Below are positions 37,101 to 50,842 of a stretch of DNA of 64,000 bases, in pieces. The stretch comes from Malus domestica (lineage: Eukaryota > Streptophyta > Magnoliopsida > Rosales > Rosaceae). The DNA lies in NCBI RefSeq assembly GCF_042453785.1, contig NC_091677.1, positions 26,289,501 to 26,353,500 on the forward strand. The letters are read 5' to 3'. The position numbers were made by a program, and so were the translations under genes. Position 1 is the first letter of the stretch; every line of letters starts with the position of its first letter. The notes under the pieces were generated by a model, which had not been told where the DNA came from, made no database searches, and saw only the letters and a program-made list of their open reading frames with translations.

Positions 37101-37230
37101 GTGATCGGAATACGGATGATAACCACGTGTTTCTATATATGTAGTGTGATATGTGTGTTAAAAAATTAATAATTTAAAAATAAAATTTCCCCTTACTTAT
37201 ATAGAAACACGTGATTTATGTTCGGATCAC
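37101..37230. mobile_element. 130-bp hairpin MITE carrying two G-boxes
   Basis: The left arm GTGATCGGAATACGGATGAT and the right arm ending TTCGGATCAC are inverted copies. Each arm contains CACGTGTTTCTATAT or its complement, so CACGTG occurs at 37124-37129 and 37208-37213. The loop is AT-rich. It sits about 310 bp upstream of the CUE gene's ATG. Confidence 0.75.
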
Positions 37231-37332
37231 AATGAAAAAGTTCTCCCACCTATCCCGAATATTCAAACCAAAAATCCTAAGACGCGCCTACAGAGCGCGT
37301 GCATTACCTCTCCTTCTCCTCTACCACTCAAG

Positions 37333-37340
37333 TATATAAA
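37333..37340 (+). promoter_or_regulatory. Probable TATA box of the CUE gene
   Basis: TATATAAA lies 199 bp upstream of the ATG at 37539, in otherwise GC-richer sequence, and is followed by a pyrimidine- and AAACCC-rich leader. Transcription should start near 37365-37375. Confidence 0.55.
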
Positions 37341-37538
37341 TACGTGAGTTGCGTAGTATTTCGTCAAAGCCAAACCAAACAAAGCACCAAACAGGAAACT
37401 TATCCCCAAAGGCAAAACCCTCTCGACCCAAAATCCCTCTCAATCCCTCAAAACCCTAACCCTAATTTATCTGTAAAATCATCGGATTCAAATCGGAGGT
37501 CTGGTTGATTCGTTCGAAATTGAGAGATAGATTGAAGG

Positions 37539-40472
37539 ATGTCTGCGGCGGTGTGCGGAAGCAAGAGGTCTTTCTTCGACGATCAATCGCCGCCCCTCGC
37601 ACAGAGGCTTCCTCCGTCGCCGGTCCTCACAAAGAGGCAGCGCCGTTCGTCTTCTACCTCTCCCATTCGCTTCGCTGCTCCGTATCTTCTCGAGCAGCTT
37701 CGCTCTCTTTTCCCTCACATGGACCCTCAGGTATCAATAGACATTGCCTTGTGCTTGTGTTTTGATTCGATGCTGTGTTTAGTTTTCGATTCCTATTGTT
37801 TGTTTGGTTGCTGAGAAAAAGAAAGGTTGGAAATTTTGGAGTTGTAGGATTTTGTTTATAAATTTTCTGGAATAATGATGGCTTAGATTTATTTCATGGT
37901 GTTGGGTACAAAAATGATTTGTTTTTCTCCGATTCACGGTAAGCCTGAAGTTTAGACCGTCCAGTTTATATAAAGGTTGATTTTCCATTACAAGGTTGAG
38001 CAATGTAGAATTAAGTTTCAAAATCTAATTTTGATTTAATAAATGTTAGCATTTTGTGTGTTGGGGAAACCAATAACGGATTTGCATTGATGATCCTTAG
38101 GTTCTTGAGAGAGCATTGGAAGAATGTGGCAACGATATGGATGCTGCCATCAAGAGGCTGCATGAACTTTGCCTAGGATCTGCGGAGGAAACTTCTGCAT
38201 CTGCCGAACAAACAGCTGATATCGTAGCTAACGGTATGATGTCATTCGTACATTTTCTGGTGCTATACTTTGTTTTGTTGTTTAGGCTTGCGATTTAGTT
38301 CATGGTTGCTTCTGCATATGGGATGGGATGATATAAAAGGTCCATCATGGACTGATAAATGAGAAAGTTCATTAGCATGATTGCCTTAATTGTAAAAGTG
38401 GTTAATGCGTACTGCTTTCTCTCTTGAAGATGCAGAATGGCTTGTGCATATTTTTGTTGTGAGGGGTTTTCTATTTATTGTGATTACTAGACTGCTAATC
38501 AGTCAAGTTCTTTCTCAGTGGAATAGTGAATGGAGTTTATAAATCGTTTATTGTTTCTTTATATCAACGTTCTAAAGAATTACTTCGTGTTTGTATTTTG
38601 AATTCTACACTTTTTCGGTTGTTTTATGCCTTTCATCTATTTTGTTAGTAGCGGGGTAATAAACATCACTCTAAATCAACAAATCTTGCTACATTATAAG
38701 CAGTATTCTGTGTTTCAGCTTGTTGTATTTCTTATAAAAAAGATAGTAAAGAAAAAGGAAAAAAGTCATTGGAATAGTGTTCTATTTCTGTCATTTCAAC
38801 TTGTTCCTTAAAATATTTGAACATTGTTACCTGAAATTAATTCCATTAGATTGAACATTCTTTTATCAATTATTGTACAGTTTTTATTGTTTGCCTATGG
38901 TATACTTCAAACTGCATATAACTAATCTTTTTCAAGGGTACGACTTTTATTGTTGCCTTCTAATTTTGTAGGTCTATTGTGTAATGATGAAGCTGCAGCC
39001 ACTACTGAGAATCCATCAGTTCCAAACAACCTTCCTGCAGATGGTGCAGAATGGGTTGAGTTGTTTGTAAGGGAAATGATGAGTGCCAGTAGTGTGGATG
39101 ATGCTAGGGCCCGTGCTGCTAAAGTTCTAGAGGTTTTAGAAAAATCCATCAGTGAACGTGCTGGTGCTGAGGCAGCCCAAAGTTTTCAGAAGGCGAGTAT
39201 ATTTTTTAGTATTCTTTTTCTTGTTCTGGTATGTGTTGGCCTTGTTTGTGATAATTGGTCAAAGTGTCATTTATGCTTTTGCTCCAAACCTGTAGCTTCT
39301 GGATAACAGGTGTAGATTGGAGCTTATAAGAAGGATGATTATCTTTCTCTATAATGATTTGTGTTTACTATTTACAATTATTAGGAAAATATGATGCTGA
39401 AACAACAAATTGAAGGATTGGTAAGGGAGAATACCATACTGAAACGTGCTGTAGCTATCCAGCATGAACGTCAAAAAGAATTTGAAGAGAGGAACCAAGA
39501 ATTACAGCATCTGAAGCAGCTAGTTTCTCAGTATCAGGAGCAGTGTAGAACACTAGAGGTCAGAATCATAACTTTCTGGCTGCTCAAATATTTTTTTATG
39601 CTGTTTTTGATTTTCTAGAAGCATGATAGTGAAAGTCTTTTAGCGGCATTAATATCAGGAGCACATAAAAGGTATATAATATCCATAATCCTGGTTCAAA
39701 ACATAATAAGTTTGAGTGTGTTGAAATTTATATCCTTTTGAAGGAATGTAGAACTTTTAAAATATCTGAAGATGCATGATTTATTTCTTAAATCCTCATT
39801 TGGTTAGTAGAAGCTGTTGCTAGGTCCTCTATTGTGAATGATTTGAAAATTAATTCCTAAAGCTGGTATGGAGGGGGAGGTAAGGAGGAAGGTAGTGGTA
39901 GAAAACTTACCCACCATGGATACTGATATCTGTTAGATTTCCTATGTCTTAAGAACGATGTAGTAAGAGATCTGAAAAATAAAAATGATAACGGTTTACA
40001 GAAACCTTACTGACCATGAATACTAATCACTGTTAGATTTCCTATGTCTTAATATTGATGTAGTAAGAGATCCGAAACATAAAAATGAAAACAGTTTACA
40101 GAAATTAAGGACAAAAAATGAGAAAGATGTGGAATTTGTATATTGTACTAAGGGATTCTCTTGCATAGAGTCCTGTTAGACTGCCAATCTCTGAACCACA
40201 AGGTCAGGGAAGAATCCACATGGTCAATGATTCATATTAACTAAAGCATCTTATCTGGCGAGAAAACATTGCCTTTGTATCTAGACTAAGCAAGGAAGGT
40301 GCATTCTATCTCATTGTAACGTTGTTGAAAATCACGTTTTGGCATTTTAACTAATCATAAGAATTCATTTGTGGTTTCATGACAGATTAACAACTATGCT
40401 CTGACAATCCGTCTGAAGCAGGCGGAGCAAAGCAACTCCATCCCTGGACGTTTCCACCCGGACATCTTTTAA
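37539..40472 (+). CDS. CUE domain-containing protein
   Basis: Five exons: 37539-37730, 38101-38233, 38972-39192, 39385-39558 and 40386-40472, giving 268 aa. The start is ATG at 37539, the first good start after the leader. Residues 46-90 are a CUE ubiquitin-binding domain: LRSLFPHMDPQ, then VLERALEECGNDMDAAIKRL. Residues about 185-240 form a coiled coil (MLKQQIEGLVRENTILKRAV, EFEERNQELQHLKQLVSQYQ). The protein ends in PGRFHPDIF. Plant proteins of this layout are annotated as ubiquitin-system CUE components; the cellular target is unknown. Intron 3 begins with GC instead of GT (AAG|GCGAGT); the nearest GT donor would break the frame. Introns 2 and 4 (about 740 and 830 bp) are AT-rich, with a near-duplicate of about 60 bp at 39920 and 40010. 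Confidence 0.9.
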
Positions 40473-42448
40473 TTTGAAGAAATAAAAATAAAATGTAGCA
40501 TCTTGATGATATAGAGTCAGCAATACATGCTGCGTCTTGAGCCGTTTGAAAGTTGTCTGTCCAAGTTTGAAAGTTTGTCTGTCCAAGTACGTGTAGCGTT
40601 TGTAGATTGCTGCTGCTCTATGTCTTTAATGTTCCCAGTTTCAGGTCAGTGGAAATTTGTCAAACCGAAATCATCGCAACTGAATACTTTGGTTTATATT
40701 GGTGAATTTGTATTTTGATTCTATCAAGTTTGTAATGGAATTTAACATAAAAGTGAGAACATGATTACCGTTGGTGGATATAGTTTAGTTGCATTCCTCT
40801 AATGCCGTAATTCCGGCATTATTGACGTAAGAGACCAATTAGCACTGTTTATCTACAAGATTCAGGCAGATGCTATCATTTCCCAGGTTGGGTTTTTTTT
40901 GTCATCAGTTTTTAAGTATTGAAAGATACTGTCAATCAAATATGTTTTATTTTTCACCGTTATTTGGCAAAGTAATATGATTCTATGTTACGTTTTGTTC
41001 ATACTTTTTACTTAATTGTAAAACGACCTTTGATTAATTTTCCCGTCTTGAAAACCGGTATAGTTTGAAACAAAGAAGTAACGCGTAACGCCTCGGATTC
41101 AGCGCAAACCGAGCCTGAACATGAGACACTCCCATTCACATTTAAGGGCAAAAAATGCATCTAATTCAAACTCTCCAAACTGGACGTTAACGCTTCCATT
41201 ACCCCACTTCTTTTGATTTACCTCAGAATACATACTGTAGTTATTAAAATTCCAGAACACATTGATTTGTACTATGCTATTGTTAGATCGTTTGACTTGC
41301 ACCACAAGTAAATCAAGCTTCTTATCAAGAGATTGTGCCATAGAGTGGTTAAGTCTATGTAGCCAAGGACTTCATATATTTTCTTTGTGTTTTGCCAAGT
41401 GATAGCCACAAACTAATCAACGACGGACCTACACTTTTGGTTATTGCTAGCCCATTGTGAGGCCAAGTCCACTCCCTCCCCGATAATATCATTTGTTAAA
41501 AAAAAAAAAAATACTAAGAGCATGTTTGGTACTCTACTTGAATCCAACTTTTTAAACTCAAAAACAATTTTCAAGTTTTAGGCCTTAAAAACTTGTTTGG
41601 TATGATTATTTTCAAAAACTGAACGCAAGACTAACTAAAAAATATAGTCTATTATCTAAAAACATAAAAAATGAGTATTTAGAGTTTTTAAACTTAAACT
41701 TACTCATTTCTTTTCTCTCCCTCCTCCCCTCGCAGTCCAAATCTATCACTCTTTTCTTCTTTCTCTCCTCCTTTTATTTACCTTGTCTCTCCTCCAATCC
41801 GTTCGCTTCATTATCTCGGTTATTTCTCCCACTCTTCTTCCTCTCTATTTAGTCCGATTCTCTCTCTTCTTTCTCTTTCCTTCAATCATCTCTTACTTTC
41901 TTTCCTCCTCTCTCATATATCTCTCTCTCTCATGCGACCTCCTCTTTTTAGATATCTTTATCTAGTTTAAGTCGTAAGATTTAAAAATTTTAAATCGCAA
42001 ACCAATCAAGTTTTTGAATCTTAAAGAAAATTGTTTTCAAAAAAATATTTTGAGAAATGATAAAAAATTTCAAATGTGATTTTAAGATATCTCTTTATCT
42101 CACTCTTCTTTCATGTTAAAAAAAAAAAATTGCTCAAACAAAACTCGAGTGGGCATGTATTGGTATATACATATATACATACATACAGACACACACACAC
42201 ACATATATATTATTTTATTTTTTATTTTTTGTAGTTTGCACTATTTATTTTCTTCAATTTTCTTTGCAAAAGGGAGAAAAAAAGAATGAGAAGAAAAAGA
42301 AATTGAAGTGGGGAACTCACACACCACATAATATCCGTAAGTACACCAAAGACGCTGCCAATCGCACCAACACTCAATCTCGCTAGTCAGCCATGGACAT
42401 TGCAGCACCCACGTTCCCTTCGTCCCACAACTGATTCGCCTACCTCCA
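40473..42448. other. Intergenic region between the CUE and DnaJ genes
   Basis: This contains the CUE gene's 3' end, AT-rich sequence, a dispersed-repeat remnant at about 41515-42070 ('gtttggta' and 'cttgtttggtatgatta', with CT-rich filler at 41700-41950), and a CA/TA microsatellite at about 42150-42215. Bases 42380-42448 are the probable DnaJ leader. No gene is recognised. Confidence 0.45.
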
Positions 42449-45400
42449 ATGGCGGCCGCAGCTCTCTCCCTCCTCCCCTCCTCCTCTCCCCACCTTCTCT
42501 TCCCGCCCTCTTCTTCCTCCTCCTCCGCCTCCTCCTCTTCTTCTTTGTTTGTATCCGGTGGGACCCATTTGAGGACCCACAAGAGCTTCGTTTCTCTTAG
42601 TTCTTCTTGGCCGTCGTCATCTTCTTCGTCTACTTCTTCATGGAAATTCAGCGCGAAACGCAGCGTTGGGAGAGTGTTTGCTGCTTCTGGCGATTACTAT
42701 GCCACTCTTGGGGTTCCCAAATCTGCCACCAGCAAGGAAATCAAAGCCGCTTATAGACGTTTGGCTCGCCAGGTAACTATTTTCACACACTGCTTGGTTT
42801 TTGGAGTAAATTTGTTTAAGTTACTTCGGAAATTGTAAAAAACTCAACTTTCAATTGTGGGTATTATGCAATTGTATGCATTTTCTCAGCAGCCAAACAA
42901 CTGGTATCTTTCAAAGTTATAGTATAGTTTATATAGATTAAATGACACAAAATCCATGCTTTTGTTTTGGCATATTTTAAGGAACTTATCAGAACTTATG
43001 GCTTGCTTTTTAAGCATTTGTACGTACTTACTAAAATTTTGTTGATGCTTTAGTTTTATGTTAAAAGGAGAAAGCTTTCCAAAAATTTGGATGCCACTGC
43101 AATTTCACACGCGATACGATCAGAATCAGTTTTTATTGGAATTATGTTTGTGTCTGTAGTTACTGTATTTTATCCATCTTGAATTAGTAATTAGCAATAT
43201 ATGTTTATAATATTTACGTAATTCTGACCTTCTTATGTATTATTATGCTCTCAAGTACCACCCTGATGTCAACAAGCAACCAGGAGCAACCGAAAAGTTT
43301 AAAGAGATCAGTGCTGCATATGAGGTATGAAACTTGCTTTTCTTTATCTCATCTATCCTAATGACATGCTTATCACATCTCTGTAGCAAGCAATGAACTT
43401 AGAATATATGATAGATTATATAGTTTTTGCTGTTCAGTTGAATCTTTTGAAAATCCAGTCGGTGCATTCTATCTGTATACTTGTGGTACTCGTTGTTCAG
43501 TTATCTTTTATTGGCGTACATTGGTCACTGGAACAAGAAATGTATTTACAGTAACATTCACCTTTTGTCTTTCCAACAATGGCCCTTGTGAACTGTATTG
43601 GAGATACTGGTGTTAACAGAACTGCCATAGAAGCGTATGCTACGTATCTGAGTTAGACTCTGAATCCGTGAGCAACAGTAATCCAAACTCACCTTAGTTA
43701 TTTGTATTGGCACATTTGCTCATAATCTAACCAAGTATGACCTCCGTCTTTATCAGTGACATCACCAATAGTGCAATTGATTTTTTTTTTCTGGCTTTCC
43801 TTCATTTCCAGGGTTTTAAGCTTGAAACATGTATGATCTCTTGTAGTCTGCAATCATTTAACATTGGGATTTATGCTTTTTGTTTCCTTAGTCTCCAATG
43901 AAGCACATTATCTTGCTTATCTTTTGTTTTCACATTGTTAATATCGTCTGTTGAATTCTGAAGTACAACCTTGTCAGGTGCTATCAGATGATAAGAAGCG
44001 ATCTTTATATGATCAATATGGTGAAGCAGGAGTTAAGAGTGCTGTAGGGGGAGGTTCAAGTGCCTATACGGTAGTGGATGCAGTCACATAAATTTTTTGC
44101 ATGATAAATAAATAAATGTGAATTATGGCAGTCACTTGATGTATGTAGAAACTTGCATGCATGTCAATCATATCATTGCACACCATGCAGTGTCCAGTTG
44201 TTGGATGTATTTTGGGGCAACGTGGCCTCCATTTGGTCATTCTCCTTTCTGAAATTCAGGTCTTAAAATCACAGTAAACAATAACAGACATGCACTTGCA
44301 CACACATAGTTTAGAGATAATGAGAGGCCACTTTGCCCCAGATTCATAAAAAAAACAGAGAATATGTATCTCCTAATTAACCTTGATATTCAAAAGTATA
44401 TGCTACGTCCTCTGCAACATTCTTTATATACATGTATTATTTAAAATGGTATATGCTACTATCTCTGCAACTTTCCTTATATAGCATATTTATTTGAGCA
44501 GACAATCCCAACCTACCAATCATTTTAGAGAAGTTATGGTACTTTTAGTTAATTGCTGCTTTGTTTATGTGACAAACCATGCCTGTGTGGTGTTTGCGTA
44601 GATTATTGGTCAATATTCTTTCTGGGTTTATATGTTCAGTTGTTGCCTTCTCTTGAACAGGTTGCAGAATGTATATATCTTAGTACCGTATATTGATCAC
44701 CTGAATTGCATGCCTAGTTTCCTTTTCACTGTAATCAATGGGAGAGAACTTGTCATCCCAGTTTTTTTTTTTTTTTTGTGCGATATCCTATATTCTCATG
44801 ACAATGTTTGTTTGTTGGAAAAGTTTCGCAATCAGAGCTGTTTCCCCGATTTTAATCTGAGTTCTTTGCTGAATGTTGAATTTAATTAAGTACTATGTTC
44901 TTATTCTTTCACATGGATACAAGATGTTTTTCCTTTTAACATTATTATTAGGTATCTGAGTAAACATGAATAAGCAAATATAGAGATGTGCAAGGTTTTC
45001 GTAATCGTTTTCTTAATGATAACATATATTAAAGCTTAAATTACTTGATTGTTGCTTGGTATTTTTTTTGCAGATGCTTATTAAAAGTTTAAATTACAAA
45101 CTTTTACTCCTATTTTGCAGACAAATCCATTTGATTTATTTGAGACTTTTTTTGGGCCTAGTATGGGTGGATTCTCTGGTATGGATTCTGGTTTTGGAAC
45201 GCGTCGTCGTAGCACTGTTACTAAGGGTGAAGACATCCGGTGAGTTATAATGTTGCAGACAATACACGTATTTTTTTTACTACCACCATTCTCTTCCTGC
45301 ATACAACACTAATATTCACTTGATACTTAGGAAATCATATTTATAACAACTTTCTGTACATATTGGTTAATTGTGTGGCCTGATTATGTCTGCTCCGATT

Positions 45401-48400
45401 TGCTACTTAGTAAGCAAGTTTTCTAATAAATTGTTAATTAGTTATAACACACATTCAACTCAGGATCAGGAGAGAGAAGATATCTTTTGTTCTTTACAAT
45501 GAAAGTGGTTTATGATTATAAAATGATATCATATGGAGATATTCTTACTGCAGCTCAATTCCTTTGCTCTTCATGTAAATGTCTGGGAATTTTATTTTCT
45601 TTGGTTTCGAGGATGTGCTTTGAGTAGCTTCAGTAATCAGTAGCACAGTTGTTTAGTGTCCTTTATTAAACTTATGTGATAAGCACAATTGTGCCTTACG
45701 AGTATATGATAAAGAATATTAGAGCCTCACTGCTACTTGATCACATTTATAATCTTTTACGACCACTTACTATTTTGAAAAAGTTGTTTTTCTCTACTGA
45801 TTTGTGGTTATTTTGTCTTCACTGTGTTAGAAAATTTCTTACTGTCCTATTGCTCAGTTATTGTTGTGATACAAAATGAATATACCGTTGACGGCTTTTT
45901 AGTTGACTCCTGGTCCAATTATGTTCAGCTATGACTTCACTTTAGAATTTTCTGAGGCTATATTTGGAGCGGAAAAAGAATTTGAACTTTCCCATCTGGA
46001 AACATGTGAAGTTTGTGCTGGAACTGGCGGTAAAGTAGGCTCTAAAATGCGGATTTGTTCTACTTGTGGTGGGAGGGGTCAAGTTATGAGAACAGAACAG
46101 ACACCTTTTGGCCTGTTTTCCCAGGTAAGGGCTTCTGGTTTCTATTTCTATTGATTTCTTTTTGCACTTATCTGATATTTTGTGCATATTCGTATCAAAT
46201 CAAAATCAGAAACATTTGTTTAGTGTGATTTCTCAAGGGTTATCTCCTAGTGTTTTAACTACTTAGTTGCCTATGGTTTAGAAATTTTTCCAGTTTTGCA
46301 TTCAATCCAGTTTAAATTCTTTAATGACTGATTGCATCTCTAAAGAGTAGCTTGATTGTTGGTATTATTTTACAATAGAACTGGATAAATGTTTTTGCAC
46401 TAGATAGCACCAACTGGCGATAAGACAAGAAAACATTGTTTGAGGTAAATTTGGATGTGATGAATACATCAGTAAGGAAAGGTATGGTTTACTCAGGTGG
46501 TATTCTGCACACGGGAAGGCCAAACGTTGAACGGTTTGTGGTAGTGAGAAATGAAATTATAGCCAATTCTTGACCTCGTAAATGGAACTGATTGCTCAAG
46601 TGGCCTCATTTAGTTCTACACGTTCATGAATGTAATAAATCTGCGATACATTTGATGTAGTTACATGTTAGGTTCGTTTTTAAGTTTATGTATTAGCTCT
46701 ATGTGGAACTGATTGCTCAAGTCAGCAACTATTTGTGGCCACGGGATTATATTTAAGTTTATATTGCATCACTCGGGTATAAGCACCCTGTATTCTATGC
46801 AAAACTAGTTACATGATTATTTGAATTATCTTTTTGTTCATGTTAGGTTTCCGTATGTCCAAATTGTAGTGGAGATGGGGAAGTCATTTCTGAATACTGT
46901 CGGAAGTGCTCTGGTGAAGGACGTGTTCGTGTTAAGAAAAGTATTAAAGTTAAAGTTCCTCCTGGTGTTAGCACAGGAAGCATTCTGAGAGTTGCTGGAG
47001 AGGGAGATGCCGGGCCGAAAGGGTAGGTGGCTGAATTTCATTTTGTTTTTTACCATGCATTTTCAAGGTATTGTCTTTGTTTAACTGTAAGGTAGATATT
47101 CTGTAATATACGAATAGAAAAAGTATGAAGTTCTCCTTCATTCATGCTTTCAAGCATATACAAGGTGCATATTCAATGTTTTCAATTAAAAATTTGTTAC
47201 AATTTATTTTTTTTGGTTGTGTCGATACAACATTAACTACTTTGTGGGAGCACTATAGATGCTACGAAGTTTATAGAAGGCTCACAAAAAGCATTACAAC
47301 AGTAAAATCATGTGAAGATTCTCATCTAAAACAAAAGTCATGTGAAGATGATTGAGACATTAAAGACCTATTCATCTTATTTATACAGTTTTTTTCCCTT
47401 ATGTTCTTTTCTTAGTCCTGTTTTTCAATCATAATTTATGTCATATGGACTTTGCATGTGTACTGTTTCAAATTTGGATATTGTTTCAAACCATTCTTTT
47501 GTTCGCTGCTTGTCATGTTGACCTCCGTACGTACTTTACGGAAAATTGAAGTCGTTGTGTTACCCAGTCCAATGTGTTGAGGATTTAGTATTCTTAAGTA
47601 TTATAGCCTCCTGGATTCTGTCATTTATCTTAATGTACGCTCCAGCCACTCTGATAGAACATTAAATGTTTCTTCCTCTCCTTGAGAAAGTACTTTTTTG
47701 GGTGAAGAAAATTTATAATTAAAAAATTCACTAATTATTATTTGTGCACATAACTTCAGAGTGTAGATATATGCGTCATACTGTGATACAAAGTTTATAA
47801 CCAATTGCTGATCTTGTTATACCATCAGGGGCCCTCCCGGGGATCTTTATGTATATCTTGATGTTGAAGAAATAGAAGAAATTCAAAGAGATGGCATAAA
47901 TCTCTCCTCAAAAGTTTCTATCAGCTATCTGGATGCAATATTGGGGGTTGCTGTTAAGGTATAGTTTGTTATTTTTATTCAGCATAACATTAGACAAACT
48001 CCTGCTTCCATTTAATTGTTATTTGTATCTCACAGAAAACATATCTCACAAGCCTTGGAGTAGTAGAAAACCTTAAATTATACTATTGTTTACGTGTATT
48101 TTTTTCATGACCGATCTATTGAATTTCTGGCATCTGAAATAGGTCAACACAGTTGAAGGGGTTACCACACTACAAATCCCACCAGGCACCCAACCTGGGG
48201 ATATTCTTGTCCTGGCAAAAAAGGGAGTGCCTAAGCTGAACAAACCATCAATACGTGGCGACCACATATTTACAATTAAAGTAACAATACCAAATCGTAT
48301 CAGGTATACATTTTTCTCTTTTTCTTTCTATTTTCATTGTTACTGGGTAGCTGTAGCGGATTTGCCACAAATTCATCTCCCTGTATTGTTGCGACTTAAA

Positions 48401-49569
48401 TGTATTGTTACAGACTTCAAATACTCAAAAGTTTTGGTGAATGCTTTTTGGCAATATGTCAGCTCTTCTAGTGGTAGAACATCCATGAGAAATTAAAAAG
48501 ACACGAATATCATTAAGAGACACAATATAAAAGAAACATGAATACGATAGTAGCTTGTAAATATATTAAATGACTTAACTTGGAAAGTAAAAAGGAAATG
48601 TTAAAAGGTGGATGAACACTACTGGGAATGTTGTCAGCTATCATCATTCGGTACATGTGGTGCTGTGGAAGCACACTCATGAAGACAGAAACGAGTATTG
48701 GTTGGAGAGAAGGGGCATGGTTGTTTGCTCGATTCACAAATAATAAACATCAAAGAGATCTTTAAGCTTCTATTTTCTTGTATACATGCATTCTCTAAAG
48801 AATGGGAGTTTTTTGAAATATTAACCGACATTTTTCATTCATTTATAGTTCCAAGGAGCGTGAATTGCTGGAAGAACTTGCTTCACTGAGTAATACTACT
48901 GCCACACGTTCACGTACTCGCCCTAAAGTGCCGCCAGCTAGTAAGTAATCGCTTTGTCGTTTGAGGATGTTTTCTTTGCTTGCGCATGTTACAAACACTT
49001 TAGTTTCAGGTTCAGTGTACAGATTTATGATTTATCTGACTTGACTTTGATGCTTTTGCTTCTGCAGCAACTAGTACGGAAACTGAGGTGGGAGCGGTTG
49101 GGGAGAAAACAGAGGAAGGAGGAGATCAAGATGACCCATGGAAGAAGTTAAAAGACTTTGCAGGGTAAATCTCTCTCTGTCTCTCTCTCTTTCTCTCTCT
49201 CTCACACATACAATGATATCTTTCACGCACTGAGTATTTATGCAACTTAACTGCGGTCACTAATTACCGAGTGAAAATTCTACATCTGTTTCTAAAAAGT
49301 ATAAAAAGATATGGAAAAGGCGGTTGATATTTATTTCCTGGAGGTACTCTGTTATTTGTGGCATATCCAGATATGTATAAGCTCATGAGATGCTTTTTTT
49401 TTTTGTGTAAATTAATAGTCGCTTCAGATGTATATTTTCTGTCATATTTGCTTTTATCTTCTCTTCATTAAAGCACTCATCATCTGCACAACAACTGACC
49501 AAAAGAGTTTATCGAATTTTCAGGTCTGTTGCAAATGGTGCCCTAAAATGGCTGAGAGACAACCTCTAG
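42449..49569 (+). CDS. Chloroplast type-I DnaJ (Hsp40) co-chaperone
   Basis: Eleven exons: 42449-42772, 43256-43324, 43978-44070, 45121-45239, 45929-46124, 46847-47022, 47829-47958, 48143-48303, 48849-48940, 49068-49164 and 49524-49569. All join in phase, giving 500 aa. Residues 1 to about 78 are a Ser-rich, basic, low-acid transit peptide for plastids. The J-domain (about 82-146) has [20 protein letters not shown] and HPD at 110-112, just past the first splice. A short Gly/Phe region follows. The zinc-finger domain has four CxxCxGxG motifs ([32 protein letters not shown]), then the substrate-binding C-terminal domain ([20 protein letters not shown]). It should deliver substrates to stromal Hsp70. 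It closely resembles Arabidopsis DJA5/DJA6, which are linked to plastid iron-sulphur assembly. Intron 3 is about 1 kb. Confidence 0.95.
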
Positions 49570-50842
49570 TCTGGTGTGTTTATGAAGTTTCCTCCAAATT
49601 TGCCCAAATATTCGGCTATATATATTTTTCTTCCTCCCAGAAGGGGTACTGGACGAGGCCGTGCAGCCAAAATGTCTCCACTGTTTTACAGAAATTAACT
49701 TGCCAGCGTTGCAGTGAAGATCTTGAATTGTGCGGTAGGCGACATTGTTTTTATTTGTTGCATTTTACATTTGTCAAATAATATACAAAATCAGCTGCTG
49801 CGTCTGCGTGCATGAACTGATTTGTATCATCTAGCAGGCTAGAGGGGCATCAAATTCTTGTCAATGAAACTCAATTTCAGACTCAACTTTTCTGGAATTT
49901 CATGTTTTTTTTGGTCAATGAATTTCTTTCACGGTTATTGTTTGTCAACAGTATTTACCATCGGTCGGTGATGTTTACAAATACGTATAATTTGGTTGTG
50001 AGGAAGTACTGATGATTTTCCGAATCATGCGACGTAGTCTCATAGGTTTTCGTCACTCCTTTGCTTCTGTGTCTTGGTTCACAGATTTCACACCTATGAC
50101 AAAAGCTTCTTTGGTCCATTCTCTTCTCCGCGTCATCTCAAGCTTAGGCGCTCGAGTGCTTCCGTGGTCGTTGCCCTAGGCGGCACTTTGTTTTGTAGTT
50201 CCTCTTCCAAAAATCAGATCAGAACCTTGATTGTACTAAGATACAGGCGAAAAAGTAAAAGGAAAACTAACGAAAAGTCTAAAAAAACTCTTCTTTTAAC
50301 GAAAATCCCTTTTTAAAGGTATAGTGAATAGTGCCATTTAAATGTAAAAATGTGATTTTTCGTTAAAAATGAACAATCCCGTGAGTGTTTTGTTAAAACT
50401 CCCAAAAGTAAAACAGAACCGATGGAATTGCAAAAGATCGATCTAAACGATCTAAGTCGACTTTCCCTACACTACTTGATACTTGAGAAACCTAAAATTA
50501 CAAAGAAATGTAAACATCTTAAGTTTAGCAAGTTTAACTCTTCCATTTGATTGATCATACTGGTCAGGTCATGTCGATCATGCCCTGCCCTGACAAGCTG
50601 ATCGACATGACCTGACAAGCTGATCTCGATGAAAGCGCTGAAGCTTGGAAATCAAGGTAGAAAAAATTAATAAAAGAACAAAGTACAGAATAGAGCCGGG
50701 AATCGAGGAGAAAATTGACATGTATACAATAGATACAGGCATCGAGGAAGTACACAATAGAGACGGATTTGCTCCGATAACATTAAAAAATAATAAGAAT
50801 GTACCACGACTAGGATCAGTGCTAAATTGGTGAACTACATTC
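49570..50842. other. Convergent intergenic region with a dispersed repeat
   Basis: This is the 3' end of the DnaJ gene followed by the 3' side of the minus-strand plastid protein gene. Bases 50262-50405 are a copy of a repeat I recall as abundant in apple/pear. Bases 50575-50640 hold short imperfect direct repeats of GACAAGCTGATC. No gene is recognised. Confidence 0.45.
50262..50405. repeat. Dispersed repeat of a Maleae-like type
   Basis: It contains GGAAAACTAACGAAAAG, AGTGAATAGTGCCATTTAA, TGTAAAAATGTGATTTTTCG and GTTTTGTTAAAACTCCC in this order. I recall close variants being very common in apple and pear genomes. No coding potential. Confidence 0.55.

Noticed and set aside
42241-42582. 113-aa minus-strand frame with a Glu run
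   Set aside because: It is the reverse of the Ser-coding CT-rich transit peptide exon of the DnaJ gene.
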